Shown here piece by piece: positions 46,581 through 57,288 of a DNA stretch of 64,000 bases. The translations under genes were made by a program, and so were the position numbers. The notes below the pieces were generated by a model that saw only the letters and a program-made list of their open reading frames with translations, was not told the DNA's origin and did not search any database. The stretch comes from Rhodoplanes sp963712435 (GTDB taxonomy: Bacteria > Pseudomonadota > Alphaproteobacteria > Rhizobiales > Xanthobacteraceae): the NCBI GenBank assembly GCA_963712435.1, contig CAVQIB010000010.1, forward strand, positions 165,706 to 229,705, written 5' to 3'. Numbering within the stretch: the stretch's first letter is position 1; every line of letters starts with the position of its first letter.

Positions 46581-47192
46581 ATGACGACGATTACGACAGT
46601 TGCGGAGTTGGAGGCGATCTACGGCCTGCCGGGGGAGACATCCATCGTCAAGGAGGTGGGCTGCATCACGCCGCACTACCGCGCCTTCATCGAGCTGTCG
46701 CCCTTTGTGGCGCTCGCCACAAGCGGCCCTGAGGGACTGGACTGCTCGCCGCGCGGCGATCTTGCCGGCTTCGTCCGCGTGCACGACGCGACGACGCTGA
46801 TGCTGCCGGATCGGCTCGGCAACAATCGCGTGGACTCGCTGCGCAACATCGTCCGCGATCCGCGCGCGGCCTTGCTGTTCCTGATTCCCGGCGTCGGCAA
46901 CACGCTTCGCGTCAATGGCCGCGCCCGGCTGATGACCGACGCGGACCTGCTCGCCTCCTTCGCCATCGCAGGCAAGCCGCCGCGGTCGGTGATCGTGCTC
47001 GCGGTGGAGGCGGTCTATTTCCAGTGTGCGCGCGCGCTCGTGCGATCCGACCTGTGGAATCCGGCAAAGCATGCTGATCCGAAAGCGCTGCCGAGCGCGG
47101 GACAGATATTGGCGGCGCTGAGCGAGAGCCGGGTCGGCGGGGAGGATTACGATCGCGCATGGCCCGAGCGGGCGAAACAGACGCTGTGGTGA
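46581..47192 (+). CDS. PPOX-class FMN-binding protein (DR_2398-like)
   Basis: A 203-residue protein of the pyridoxamine-phosphate-oxidase-like split barrel group: FIELSPFVALATSGPEGLDC, SPRGDLAGFVRVHD, LPDRLGNNRVDSLRNIVRDP and GVGNTLRVNGRARL. These bind FMN or F420, but substrates are unknown. It follows the phn locus on the same strand by 75 bases and may be an unrelated neighbour. Confidence 0.87.
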   Translation: MTTITTVAELEAIYGLPGETSIVKEVGCITPHYRAFIELSPFVALATSGPEGLDCSPRGDLAGFVRVHDATTLMLPDRLGNNRVDSLRNIVRDPRAALLFLIPGVGNTLRVNGRARLMTDADLLASFAIAGKPPRSVIVLAVEAVYFQCARALVRSDLWNPAKHADPKALPSAGQILAALSESRVGGEDYDRAWPERAKQTLW

Positions 47193-47770
47193 ACAGGCCT
47201 GCTCAGCTTTGTCCGCTCGGAGTCCTTTCAGCGCCCCATCAATTCCGAGCCGACTTTGATCGTCCATCAAGGCCGTTTTCTCGAAACGCCATGCGCCGAC
47301 AGCGGATCACGCGCGAAAGGGGTTGGCGGCGATGCGGGGCTCCTGAAAGTTAGCACGCGCCGACGTGTCGATGACGACGCATTGTAGGAACGCGGATTAC
47401 TTCCCGGAGGTTTCGGTGAGTTACAGGTTCATACATTAGGTATTCCCGGCAGAGCCGCGGGATTGATCCGCCCGGGCCGCTGGATGAGGTCGCTGACGCG
47501 ACCTTGAGTTCCGGCGCCACCTGGGCTGGGAGGTCGGCGCCACGGACTGTATACCCGTGCATCGGTCAGCTTGATTGTCGCCACCGACAACTGATGCTTT
47601 GCTCCGGCCTTGCCTTGCGACTGAACGGTAGGGCCATGTTGCCGATGCGCGTCAAGGACCGAGGGCTGGCGAAGCGATGGCGGCGTCTACAGGAGTGCGG
47701 GACATATCCCCATAGCAGCGCGGCCTGCTTGCTTTAATCGGCAGCGCGGCAAGAGAGCAGGAGTGAATTG
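47193..47770. other. Gene-free stretch
   Basis: Short open frames on both strands show no known family. The end contains AGAGCAGGAG, the ribosome-binding region of the antiporter gene. Nothing else is seen. Confidence 0.4.
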
Positions 47771-48749
47771 ATGACCACGACGGTTCAGCTTTTCGGCGGG
47801 TTCGTCCTGCTCCTGTTCGGCGCGGAATTTCTCGTGCGCGGCGCCGTCTCGATCGCTCTGAAGCTCCGGGTCTCCCCCATGGTCATCGGCATGACGATCG
47901 TCGCTTGGGGAACGACCGCGCCTGAGATCGTTGTGAGCGTGGAGTCGGCGTTGGACGGCTTTCCCGGCATCGCGGTCGGCAATGTGATCGGCTCCAACAT
48001 CGCCAATATCCTGCTCATCCTGGGGACATCCGCCGTCATTTTCCCGATCGTGGTGAAACCGAGTTCTGCTTTACCGCGACGCCTCGATGATGATGGGCTC
48101 GGCGCTCCTGTTGACGGTGCTGGCCCTGTCGGGTTGGATCGAACGCTGGCAGGGTGTGCTGATGGTCGTCGCGCTCTTCGCTTTCTCAGCTTACGCCTTC
48201 CGGCAGGAACGCAAGAAAGGCAAGAAGGACGATCCCGGCGACTTGGCCGAGGAACTGGCCGGCGAATTCAAAACGCCCCAGCAGCCGATATGGCTCGCCG
48301 CGATTTCCGTCGTCGGCGGATTGGCGAGCGTCGTCAGTGGCGCGAAGCTTCTGGTCGCCGCGGCGGTCGATGTCGCGCGCATTTTCGGCGTCGGCGAAGA
48401 GGTCATTGGTCTCACCATCGTTGCGGTCGGCACGTCCCTGCCCGAATACGCGACCGCCGTGGTTGCCGCGATGCGCCGCCACTCCGACATCGCTGTCGGC
48501 AATGTCATGGGCGCGAATATGTACAATCTGCTTGCGATTCTGGGCCTGGTGTCGGCCGTCACGCCCGTCGCGATCCCCTCGCAGATCCTCGCGTTCGATC
48601 TGTGGTTTATGCTCGCGGTCACCGCGCTGCTCTTGTTCTTCCTGCTGCTCCGGAGCGGGATTGATCGCTTTGCCGGCGTCTTGTTCCTGGCGCTGTTCGT
48701 GGCTTACACGGCGCTGCAGTATTACGGCGTTCAGAAACTCCTGACGTGA
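47771..48749 (+). pseudogene. CaCA-family sodium/calcium antiporter (YrbG-like), one-base insertion
   Basis: Starts MTTTVQLFGGFVLLLFGAEF. The first alpha-repeat is VIGMTIVAWGTTAPEIVVS with GNVIGSNIANILLIL. After one extra base near 48065 the rest follows in another frame with the second repeat GLTIVAVGTSLPEYATAVVA and GNVMGANMYNLLAILGL. The two inverted alpha repeats define the CaCA superfamily. Repaired length is about 325 residues with ten membrane helices. Monocistronic. Confidence 0.9.
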
Positions 48750-49179
48750 CGCGCTGAACAAGGCGCTCCTGCGCCCGCGCTCGCAGACTGGTCGACCTCG
48801 AAGGCCAACCATGCAGCATGTCAGTAGGCCAATCGTAGTGGGGCAAGAGAAAAGAAATGATCTTGGAGCGGGACAGGCCGTCCTCGGTCGGCGGGGCTGG
48901 ACCCGGAAGCTGACGTCGCCGGCGATGAAAACTCAGAGCCGCGCGGCGCTGCAGGCCATAGACATCGCTGAAGCCCTCGGCGTCGGCGCCGTCTTTCCAG
49001 TCGAGCTACAGCTTCTGCACCCCTGCCCTTGTGTCGCGATTCCGGCTCTCCCGAGTACAACCTGAATTGCGATCCACAGCTCGCTTGCCGCAAAATCATA
49101 CCAAGCCCGAACGAAGCAGCAGTTGATCTGTTTCATGGATGGCGCGCTTCTTTGAGTAGAGGAGCAGGCGGCACGGGTC
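48750..49179. other. Gene-free stretch with second copy of a dispersed repeat
   Basis: Bases 48805-48867 resemble 26600-26660. On the minus strand both copies read DxFF...LRLxY, then HxA..AF. No gene is recognised in the remainder. Confidence 0.45.
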
Positions 49180-50124
49180 GTGTGTGCGCCGAGGAGTAAG
49201 CTCTTAGGAGCTCGCGCGCTACATAAGCAAGCAAATGAGAGATTTTCCTTGGGTGAACTCAGGCCAGGCGCCGCCGAGCCGGAAACCCGGCTGAGCGCGG
49301 CGGCGAAGCTCTCCGACGTGTCCCGAACGGAGCGCGACGCCATTGAGGAGCAGAGCCGGCCAAGTGCGGCGCTCATTCACGAGACCATCCGCGCGGAGGG
49401 TGAGGGCGAGCTCGATCGCGCCACATCCGCCCTGTTGTTGTCGGGCTTGGCCGCCGGGCTCTCGATCGGCTTCTCGCTCATCGTCGAAGGCTTGCTGCAG
49501 GCGCGGCTTCCCGAGGCGCCCTGGCGCGAACTGATCTCCAAGTTCGGCTACACGATCGGCTTCCTCATTGTCGTCCTCGGGCGCCAGCAGCTCTTCACTG
49601 AGAACACGCTGACGCCGATCCTCCCGCTGCTCTATCACCGGGACGGCAAGACGCTTTTGCGCGTGCTGCGGCTCTGGGCGTTGGTGCTGGCGGCCAATAT
49701 CGCCGCGACCTGGATGATCGCCGCCGTGCTTGCGCACACGGAGGCGTTTGCGCCGGATGTAAAGACGGCGTTCTTGGACATCAGCCGGCATTCGATGGGC
49801 AAATCTTTTCGATTGACGGTGTTGAAGGGGGTTTTCGCCGGCTGGCTGATCGCCCTGATGGTCTGGCTTCTGCCCGGAGCGGGCGACTTGCGGGCGGTCG
49901 TCATCGTGCTTGTCACTTATGTCGTCGCGCTCGGCGGTTTTGCACACATCATCGCCGGTTCCGTGGACGCGTTCTTTCTCGTCGCGACCGGGGAGGCCAC
50001 GTTGGGCGACTACGCTTGGCGCTTCTTCCTGCCGACGCTCATCGGAAATGTGATCGGAGGCGTCGCCCTCGTTGCGGTTCTGAACTACGGTCAGGTCGCG
50101 CCCGAGCTGAAGGAGAAGGAGTAG
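49180..50124 (+). CDS. Formate/nitrite transporter (FNT) family membrane protein
   Basis: Up to 314 residues with a hydrophilic N-terminus of about 85 residues and six membrane helices: LLLSGLAAGLSIGFSLIVEG, YTIGFLIVVLGRQQLFTENT, LWALVLAANIAATWMIAAVL, LKGVFAGWLIALMVWLLPGA and GGFAHIIAGSVDAFFLVATG. The GRQQLFTENT and FAHIIAGS blocks match the YfdC-like branch of FNT channels. GTG at 49180 is the first possible start; a TTG at 49249 is an alternative. Substrate uncertain. Confidence 0.85.
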   Translation: MCAPRSKLLGARALHKQANERFSLGELRPGAAEPETRLSAAAKLSDVSRTERDAIEEQSRPSAALIHETIRAEGEGELDRATSALLLSGLAAGLSIGFSLIVEGLLQARLPEAPWRELISKFGYTIGFLIVVLGRQQLFTENTLTPILPLLYHRDGKTLLRVLRLWALVLAANIAATWMIAAVLAHTEAFAPDVKTAFLDISRHSMGKSFRLTVLKGVFAGWLIALMVWLLPGAGDLRAVVIVLVTYVVALGGFAHIIAGSVDAFFLVATGEATLGDYAWRFFLPTLIGNVIGGVALVAVLNYGQVAPELKEKE

Positions 50125-50863
50125 CGCAGGCATCGCCCGGAACACGCGAGGTTCGTTCGAGGCTGTCGCGCAGGTCCGCGATGTCACGCCGAAGGAAGTT
50201 GGTTAGGTCAGTGGCGGGTTCGCGGCACTCGCAGCAAAGGTCCGACCATTGCTGCTCGCGTCGCCATCGAGAATGCGGAGCAGGCCCATTGGATAGATTT
50301 CAGATCATTCCGCACGTTCTCGCCCTTTCCGCCGCTTATGCTCTACCCGCGACGCGGCAGCGGTCAGTGAAGCAGGAAAAGATGTCGACGGATCAAGGGC
50401 TTTCCGAACGCCTGCGAACATCTGCGAACGGGATTATGGCGGAGAGGAGTGTCCGCCGAGAAATGACAGAAACGCCTATTTTATAAGGATTGATAGCACG
50501 CACCCTTTGGCTACATACACTTTTACATACACCATACATCCTGCCTGCGACAGACGCTTTCCCGCGAACCACAGATGGCCAGCACGCGAACCGGGCGCTG
50601 AGGCGAAGGCGCGCACCACAGGGACGCCGTGCGTCTGGACGCCCCGTGGGACATTCCGCGGCGCGACCTTTGTACGGACATCGGCTTACTCGTAATGCGC
50701 AACGGCGACCATCGCGCCGGCGGCAAGGCCAAGACCGGTCGTCTTGCCGAAAAACGTATCGCGATGGCTGGCAGCTCACTGCTCGGCCTGCCGACTTTCC
50801 AGGCCTGGGTTTGGCTGTGAAGTTTGCACGAGCCGCGTGAGGAAGTGGCAAAAATCAGCAGGC
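50125..50863. other. Gene-free stretch at the edge of the mobilisation module
   Basis: About 740 bases with only chance-like open frames. It is less GC-rich near 50480-50540. No integrase, tRNA or clear attachment site is visible. Confidence 0.4.
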
Positions 50864-51079
50864 TCACCGAACCTCATCGAACTCACGTTTCGGACGCCAC
50901 GAGACGGGATCTGCGATCCAGCGGTTGATGTCGGATTCATGCCAGCCGGTCCCGTTGGTGCTGATCTTGAGCTGAGCCGGGAACGTGCCCTCGGCGATCT
51001 TGCGGTAGATGGTGGACCGGGACAGCCCGGTCCTGGCGAGGACGGTTTTCAAACGGATGATACGGTCTGGTTCGCGCAT
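50864..51079 (-). CDS. AlpA-family DNA-binding protein
   Basis: A 71-residue protein with the AlpA signature: RIIRLKTVLARTGLSRSTIY, RKIAEGTFPAQLKIS and GWHESDINRWIA. AlpA proteins activate excision or other genes of integrative elements. It lies downstream of the TraA relaxase gene on the same strand and probably belongs to the same element. Confidence 0.92.
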   Translation of the reverse strand: MREPDRIIRLKTVLARTGLSRSTIYRKIAEGTFPAQLKISTNGTGWHESDINRWIADPVSWRPKREFDEVR

Positions 51080-51208
51080 GGCCGCGCTGCCTCCTGCTGG
51101 CTGTTTCTGACGGCTTCTGAGACCAGACAGGACAGGCCGTTGCAGGCGCGCAAGAGGATTTTTCGCATCGCCGTACTGTGGCGTTGAGACGGCGGAAAAT
51201 AGGATGGG

Positions 51209-54200
51209 TCAAATTCCGATGCCCCGGCCTCTGCCGAGGTCGATGCCATGAGTGAAGGCCAATTCGTGGCCGAGCCGGCGGCCTGATTCGAACGCGATGC
51301 CGAGCTCCCGCTTGCGATTGGCGAGGATGGACTCCAGTTGCGGATCGCGTTCGAGGCTTTTCGCCATATCGCCCATCGCCGAGCGCGTGGCCTTGTAGCC
51401 GGACATGTCGCCCGCCTGATACTGGCGCAGGCTGGTCTGGTCGAGCTTCTGCCAGCGCTCGACGAAGCGGTCGGCGCGGCGGCTCGGATCGGTGCGGAGT
51501 TCGGTTTCGAGCTGGAGCGCGCGGATGGCGCGGTTGACCTGGCCGCCAGCCGCCTCGCGGGCAAGCTCCGGGTTCTTCTTGTAGGCGGCTTCGGCGTCGT
51601 GCGAGCCATAAGGCCGCACCTCCTCGAAGACCTGGCGGGCCTTTTGTAGTTCTTTCACCTGCTCGGGACTTGCCTCGCCGCCCATCTCCTGCGCCTCGAA
51701 GATCGCATCCACGGCGCGGGCATGGCGCACGAGCGCTCGGGTACGCACGCGACGCAATTCCTTTTCCGGGTCTTCCGCCACCTTCCTTTCCGGCGCTTCG
51801 GTTTCGCGCCGCTCGGCTCCCGTACCGCTCCTTTCCCTTTCCGGCGTTTCCCGCTCCGGCCTCCGTCCGCCATCCGGGCCGGGCACATCTGCAGGAGAGC
51901 GAAGGCCGTCGAAGATGTTGCGTATCTTCTCGGGCACGACCTTGCGCACGATCTCGGCCACGCGCTCGCGGAAGGTGATCCCGCGCCGCTCGGCATAGCT
52001 CTGCACCGGATCGGCACGCTCGTAATCCGAGGCCATGTCCTTGGCCCGGTCGCGCGACAGGGTGCGGACAAGCCGGTCCTGATCGGCAAAATCGTCGCGG
52101 CCATAATGCAGGTCCACGCCGTCGCGGTGCCGCGACAGGGCGACATAGCTGCCGTGGGCGTCCATGCCCGGCGTCGCCAGCACATGGGTGCGGTCCACCG
52201 TCATGCCCTGCGCCTTGTGGATGGTCGCGGCATAGCCGTGGTCGATGCGGTCGTAATCCTTGAGGTCGAAGCGAACGGATCGGCCATCGTCGGTGCGCAC
52301 GGTCATGGATTGCGCGCTGACCTGCTCGACGGTCCCGAGCGTGCCGTTCTTCACGCCAAGGCCGCGCTCGTTCTGCAGGAACATGACGCGATCCCCGCTG
52401 GCGAAGCTGCGCTCGCCGCGTTCGACCGTCAGGCGCACGTCATCGCCCAGATCACCGGCGGCCCGCATCCGTTCGCGCGCGGCCTCGTTGAGCGCGCGCA
52501 CCTCGTCGTTGGTGTGGGTGAGGATGATCCGGCTGCGTGTCGGGCGACGCCTGCCGGTCGCGGTCCCAGCGCTCGATCAGATCGCCGCGCGCCTGCTCGC
52601 GGGTCTGCGGCCTCATGCACCATGCCGTGGGAGCGATAGGCCTCAAGCGCATTGCCGGTTCTGCCGGTGGCCAGATCGCGCGTGGCGTCCCGCTGCCAGT
52701 CCTCGCGCTGGCGGCGCACCTCGCCGATTTCGGCCCCGCCGTGGCGCTCATGGATCGAGCGGAAGGCCGCGCCCGCCTCGATGGCTTGCAACTGCTGCGG
52801 ATCGCCGACCAGCACCACCTTCGCGCCGGCCTCGGCGGCATGGGACAGCACGCGCTCCATCTGGCGCGTGCCGACCATGCCCGCCTCGTCGATCACCAGC
52901 ACATCGCGCGAGGTGAGCAGGTCGCGGCCCTGTCTCCCAGCCATGTTCCATGCTGGCGATGGTGCGCGACGCGATGCCCGATCCGCTTTCGAGATTTTCG
53001 GCCGCAATGCCGGACAGCGCCGCGCCCCGGACCTCGTAGCCCGCCGCTTCCCAGGCCTCGCGCGCCACGCCCAGCATCGCGCTCTTGCCCGTCCCGGCAT
53101 AGCCGACCACGACGCCCAGATCGCGCCCGTCCGTGACATGCTCCAGCGCGTCGCGCTGCTCGCCCGAAAGGACGAGACCGCGCGCTTCCGCACGCGCCAG
53201 CGCCGCCTGTCTGTCGGCGTCATGTACGTCATGGCGTTCCCGATCCGCCATGAGTTCGGCAGCGCGGTGCAGGCGCTGTTCGGCCTCGATCATCTCGCGG
53301 GTGGTGAAGCGATCCTCGCCCCGCCCGTCCTTGCCCAGTTCGACCAGATCGGGCGCGCCGCGCATCGCGCCCATCACGGCGTTGAACTGATCGATGCCGT
53401 CGCTGTGCCGGTGCACGAACATCGCCATGTCGCGGCAGGTGAACGTGGATTGCTGATGGGTGATGGCGTCGAGCGCCAGGGCTGGATCGGCGATGATCCG
53501 CTCACCGTTGCCGCGCGCGATCTCGCGGTGCATTTCGGCACGGTCGGCGGCTTCGATCCCGTCGCCCTCGATCCGCTGCGCGGGCGCGCCGATCTTGTTT
53601 TGCGGCTCCAGCGCGATGCCCTGCGCTTCCAGGCTGCGATGGTCGATCCGCGCGTCGATGTCGAGTTCGGCCAGCCGCTCGTTGGCAAGCTCGGCCCAGC
53701 GCTCGCGCCAGCGCTCGACCATCTCGGTGCGGTTCCAGTCCCGCACCTTCGGACCGAAGCCATTCTCATCTACCGCGCGCATCGTCAGCATGACATGGGC
53801 ATGCGGCTTGGGTGTCCCGTCCTCGGCCATATCCCAATGCACATTGAGATCGGCGATCATGCCCTGATCGACGAACTCGGCCTGCACGAAGTCGCGGGCC
53901 AGTTCGATGCCTTGCGCCTGCGTCATCTCGCGCGGAAGGGCGAATTCGACCTCGCGGGCAAGCTGCGCGTCCTTGCGGATCTCGAAGGCCTCGACATCGT
54001 TCCACAGCCGTTCGCGGTCGGTCCACGCTTCGGGCGCATGTTCGGGCAGCAGCACCTCGGAATGGACGACACCGCGCTTGGCTGAGAAATCGTGGCTGCG
54101 CTCAAGCCGCTCGTCGCGCAGCCGTGAGGCCGAGCGGTAGGCGGCGGACGCCACCGCGCTGGAGCCGGACTTGCGGCCAATGACCTTGACGTGAAGATGA

Positions 54201-54211
54201 TAGATCGCCAT
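51209..54211 (-). pseudogene. traA: TraA/MobQ conjugative relaxase-helicase, three or more one-base insertions
   Basis: Starts MAIYHLHVKVIGRKSGSSAV at 54211. The relaxase domain has the HVMLTMRAV metal histidine region preceded by DMAEDGTPKPHAH. The helicase part has Walker A VVGYAGTGKSAMLGVAREAW, then after a shift near 52935 RDVLVIDEAGMVGTRQMERV and VLVGDPQQLQAIEAGAAFRS, and after shifts near 52605 and 52547 GYAATIHKAQGMTVDRTHVL and GSYVALSRHRDGVDLHYG. Repaired length is about 1000 residues, usual for Ti-type TraA. Divergent from traC/traD across oriT. Confidence 0.92.
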
Positions 54212-54241
54212 CGCGACCAGATCATCTACACGGTGAAGCGC

Positions 54242-54270
54242 ACGTCGGAACGACGTATAAGCGCGCCCTC
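54242..54270. other. Origin of transfer (oriT) with nic region
   Basis: Inverted repeat ACGTCG-GAA-CGACGT (54242-54256) is directly followed by ATAAGCGCGCCCTC (54257-54270). The latter closely matches the TAAGTGCGCCCTC nic region of RSF1010/MobQ-type origins. A CCCTCCC/GGGAGGG hairpin lies just beyond. The position between divergent traA and traC is where Ti- and IncQ-type origins sit. Confidence 0.8.
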
Positions 54271-54383
54271 CCTCGAAAAATTCTCGGGAGGGACCACCCC
54301 GTCCCTCATCGTCCCGGCAACCTTACAGCATTCCGGCAGGCGCTCAACTATCATCGCTCCAACGACAGCTTATGGAGAACATG

Positions 54384-54710
54384 ATGCGCAAGCCACGGGA
54401 TTTCGATGCGGAACTGAAGTCGCTCGAAGACAAGGCGCGGGACCTCGGAAGCCGCAAGGTGCAACAGCTTGGCGAGCTGGTGATCTCGACCGGAGCCGAT
54501 GCCCTCAGCGCCGACGAGCTGGCGGGCGCGCTGATCGTGCTGGCCGAGACGAAGGATGCCGGAAAGAGGGAGGCATGGGCCAAGCGCGGGGCCGCGTTCT
54601 TTCAGGGTCGGTCGCGGCGAACTGCATCGGCGCCTGACCGCGACACGGGCGGCGCTTCGGCGCAACGGGGCGGCGCGCAACCGGCATCAGGCGGCGCGAG
54701 CGCGGCATGA
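54384..54710 (+). CDS. traC: Conjugal transfer protein TraC-like
   Basis: A 108-residue protein (112 if the ATG at 54372 is used): RKPRDFDAELKSLEDKARDL, KVQQLGELVISTGADALSAD, ELAGALIVLAETKDAGKREA, then WAKRGAAFFQG. These match small TraC relaxosome accessory proteins of the Ti-type system. After GAAFFQG the tail is Arg/Ala/Gly-rich and might be frame-shifted. Next gene starts at once. Confidence 0.85.
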   Translation: MRKPRDFDAELKSLEDKARDLGSRKVQQLGELVISTGADALSADELAGALIVLAETKDAGKREAWAKRGAAFFQGRSRRTASAPDRDTGGASAQRGGAQPASGGASAA

Positions 54711-54711
54711 C

Positions 54712-54981
54712 ATGCGCAGCTGGCAGGTCGAGCGCCGCAAGCGCACACGGCATCTGATCGAACTCGGCGGCCTCGTCGTCAAGGCCGGTATTGTGGACCT
54801 GACCGGCGATGATCGCGCCATGATATACGGCGCGCTACTCTGGATGGCCGACAAGCTCCAAAGTGATCAAAGCGAACACGCACGCGGCGTCTGGGTCGAG
54901 AAGGGAAAGCAGGCGTTCGCCGTGGAACGGGCGACAGATGCATCCACGATTTCGCAGGAAACGCCGCAGGATCGGGCATGA
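54712..54981 (+). CDS. traD: Conjugal transfer protein TraD-like
   Basis: An 89-residue protein beginning MRSWQVERRKRTRHLIELGG, then LVVKAGIVDLTGDDRAMIYG and ALLWMADKL, the compact TraD pattern. It is a relaxosome accessory protein that helps TraA at oriT. The start is one base after the traC stop; the frame is also open upstream. No traG coupling gene follows. Confidence 0.87.
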   Translation: MRSWQVERRKRTRHLIELGGLVVKAGIVDLTGDDRAMIYGALLWMADKLQSDQSEHARGVWVEKGKQAFAVERATDASTISQETPQDRA

Positions 54982-55880
54982 CCGATGGCGGGCGGCGCGG
55001 AGACCTCAATTATCGCAGCGCTGCCCGCCATCGCACTGCTAGGGCAACCTAGCCGCATTCTGCCGCTGGCGAACATCATCGGCCCTGTGGCGAGCGCAGT
55101 AATTTTCAGAGCTGAGGGCTTCGGGCCTCGGCAGGGGTCGGTTCAATGCCGGTGCCGCACTATGCAGCAGTTCGGAACATAGCCCGAAGCCGTCGCGCAT
55201 TGCCTCACAGTCGGGGACGGTAATCGCGGTGAGTTGACGAGTTGGGGGGTTCTTACTTCGTTGGACAGGCGACGTATGACGTGCCCGACGACTTCCTCAA
55301 CGGCGATCCCATGTGTCGCGCAGCAATTCGGCGATGGATTTAACGGTATTGCGCCATTCCCTGATTGCCCTGATCAAAGTGGTAGCGTTCGTTAGCAAGC
55401 TGGTGGTCAGTCTGCCGTGATGTCGCTGACGCAGCGCGCCTTGAAGGGCGGTTCACTGCGGGCAGAAACCGGCCTTGTCTGCGCCGCGACTGACGGAACT
55501 GATGGTAACTCTGTGGCTTCGGCGGGGCATCGTCCGCTGTCCGATCACGGGCTACCGTGAAGACGGACGGTCTCCCTTCCATTGCGGACGGTCAATGCCC
55601 CGCGCCCACCATCGGCAGCTCACGCCCAACTTCCGGACCAACCCGCGCGGTAGCCGACACGGAGGGTTCGTGCCAACAGCAGACATCGCAGGCTTGGCTT
55701 GAAATGAAAGAGGCCGCCAACTGAGGCGGCCGAAGTAGGAAACATTGAAAGGAGCATTTCATGACGCAAAAACAAGATCAGAACAGCCAACAAAACCAAG
55801 GTGAGCGACTATCCCGATGACGTAATGGTGCCGTTATATGGGCGGTGGCGGGGGACGAATGAGGTCGCACCGCATCCAAG
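54982..55880. other. Gene-free stretch with first copy of a 110-bp dispersed repeat
   Basis: No coding region is recognised. Bases 55564-55680 carry a diverged copy of the repeat described at 57091, 61186 and 62283 (shared core GGTCAATGCCCCGCGC, GGCAGCTC, TTCCGGACC). The start of this stretch may be the ragged end of the mobilisation element. Confidence 0.5.
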
Positions 55881-56942
55881 TCACTGATAAGGCAAGTCAC
55901 GGATAAGGAACGCGAGCTGCGCGCGGTTTTCCTTCTTTGGCGCTGTCCAGCAGCACCAGAACGCGCACGCCACTGGTGTCGCGATCGAGCGGCAGCAGCG
56001 CCTCGGGCTTCCACTGCTTGCCTTTTTCGCTGATGAAATCGGGCAGATCCACCAGAAGTTTTGCGCTGTTGCTTGCGCCGTCCCACCAATAGACCGAGTA
56101 GGTTCCGCCGACGTCTTGCATGGGTCCGGCAAGGATCAGGATGCCCTTGTCGAAGGCCGCGAGGTCGCGCACGCCGCGCCCAGGCCCGAGCGGCAGCAGA
56201 TGCAGCGTCACTTCCGCCGGCTTACCGGTCCGAAGAAGTGGCCGAGCGCTGCCGACAGGATCACGGCGCTCTTGTTTTCGATGACCGGCCCACGAAAGCC
56301 TGCGAACAGCCGCTGCCCGCCGACCGCGACACCCTCCACCGTCACGCCGCCGTCTTCCAGTGTCTTGCCTTCGGACGGCGCGAACAAAGCTTGGCCGCGA
56401 TCAACCTGGCCAGCGCGCTCGACGGCGGCACGGCGGGCTGGTGCGCGATCTCGCCGGTCGCCGGATTGAATTTGAGCCGGATCAGCTTGCTGCAGGCGGC
56501 GAGCCCGGCGGCAACGCGGGCCTCTTCCTTGGCCTGATCGGTCGCGTCCTTGTCGTGGCGGGGTCGCCCGTGCGAGCCGATCACGTAGAAAAAATTATCG
56601 GCAAAGGCGACGCCCTCGCCGTCCAGCTCGACCGGGTTGCCGTCAAACCGATCGTCGATCAGTGGGATGAGCCGGCCGGCTGTGATCTCGCCGTCGCTCA
56701 AGGTCACGACTTGCGCCGATTGCTGCTCGTCGTCGATTCGCCGACATGTACGCGGGGAATCCGCTGTCGGTCGTGCAGGCGATGCCGCTGAGGTCTTCAG
56801 CCACCTTGTCCTTCTTTCCCGATCAGATCGCCGTTGACCTTCCACTCGCCATTGTCCTTGGCGACGACAGGGGGGGGGGTGCGGCGAACAATGTGGTTAG
56901 CGCCAGCAACGCGGACTTGAACATGGGTATGACCGGTTTCAT
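55881..56942 (-). pseudogene. DUF3616 secreted protein, several frameshifts
   Basis: Starts MKPVIPMFKSALLALTTLFA (signal peptide) at 56942. Across frames: VVAKDNGEWKVNGDLIGK, RRIDDEQQSAQVVTLSDGEI, DRFDGNPVELDGEGVAFADN, FFYVIGSHGRPRHD, LHLLPLGPGRGVRDLAAFDK, GILILAGPMQDVGGTYSVYW and WKPEALLPLDRDTSGVRVLV. The DGEG.A.....YVIGSHGR core is the DUF3616 beta-propeller-like pattern. A G10 run at 56870-56879 sits at one frame break. The C-terminus is either 55881 (ending FLIRDLPYQ) or 55897. Confidence 0.7.
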
Positions 56943-57090
56943 CGCGCTGTCTCCGGGGAGATGTGCGTCCGCCAACGGGACGCGGGTGCCGACGGCAGCA
57001 ATGCTGATCACGCCAGTGACTTTGGTGTATCCCTTTCACAGCTGGCAGATCAAACTATACCCTCGGCCACATGCGCGGAAGGGCGCGATG

Positions 57091-57260
57091 TCCGAGACGG
57101 GTCAAGGGCTGCCCTGGCGAACGGCACGTGACCACGGACGTTCTTCCTTTGCGGAAGGTCAATGCCCCGCGCACCACTGGCAGCTCGACCCCAAATTCCG
57201 GACCCAACGCGAGCGGCATCGTGACGGAAGATGAGTGCCACAAGCAGAAGTCGAGTGCCG
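57091..57260. repeat. Dispersed repeat, copy 2 (high identity to copy 4)
   Basis: Nearly identical to 62283-62450 and related to 55564-55680 and 61186-61305. The core GCGGAAGGTCAATGCCCCGC and the following CCCAAATTCCGGACCCAACG are shared. It lies just beyond the 3' end of the alpha/beta hydrolase gene and is part of the 1.15-kb duplication. Confidence 0.8.
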
Positions 57261-57288
57261 TCCTGCTTGCGTCATCGACCGTCGCACC

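Noticed and set aside
50490..50840. Open frames of 60-150 codons before the AlpA gene
   Set aside because: Composition is Arg/Ala-rich in all frames and none shows a domain or a good start signal.
52652..54085. 477-codon plus-strand open frame
   Set aside because: Antisense shadow of the TraA relaxase, whose motifs are unmistakable on the minus strand.
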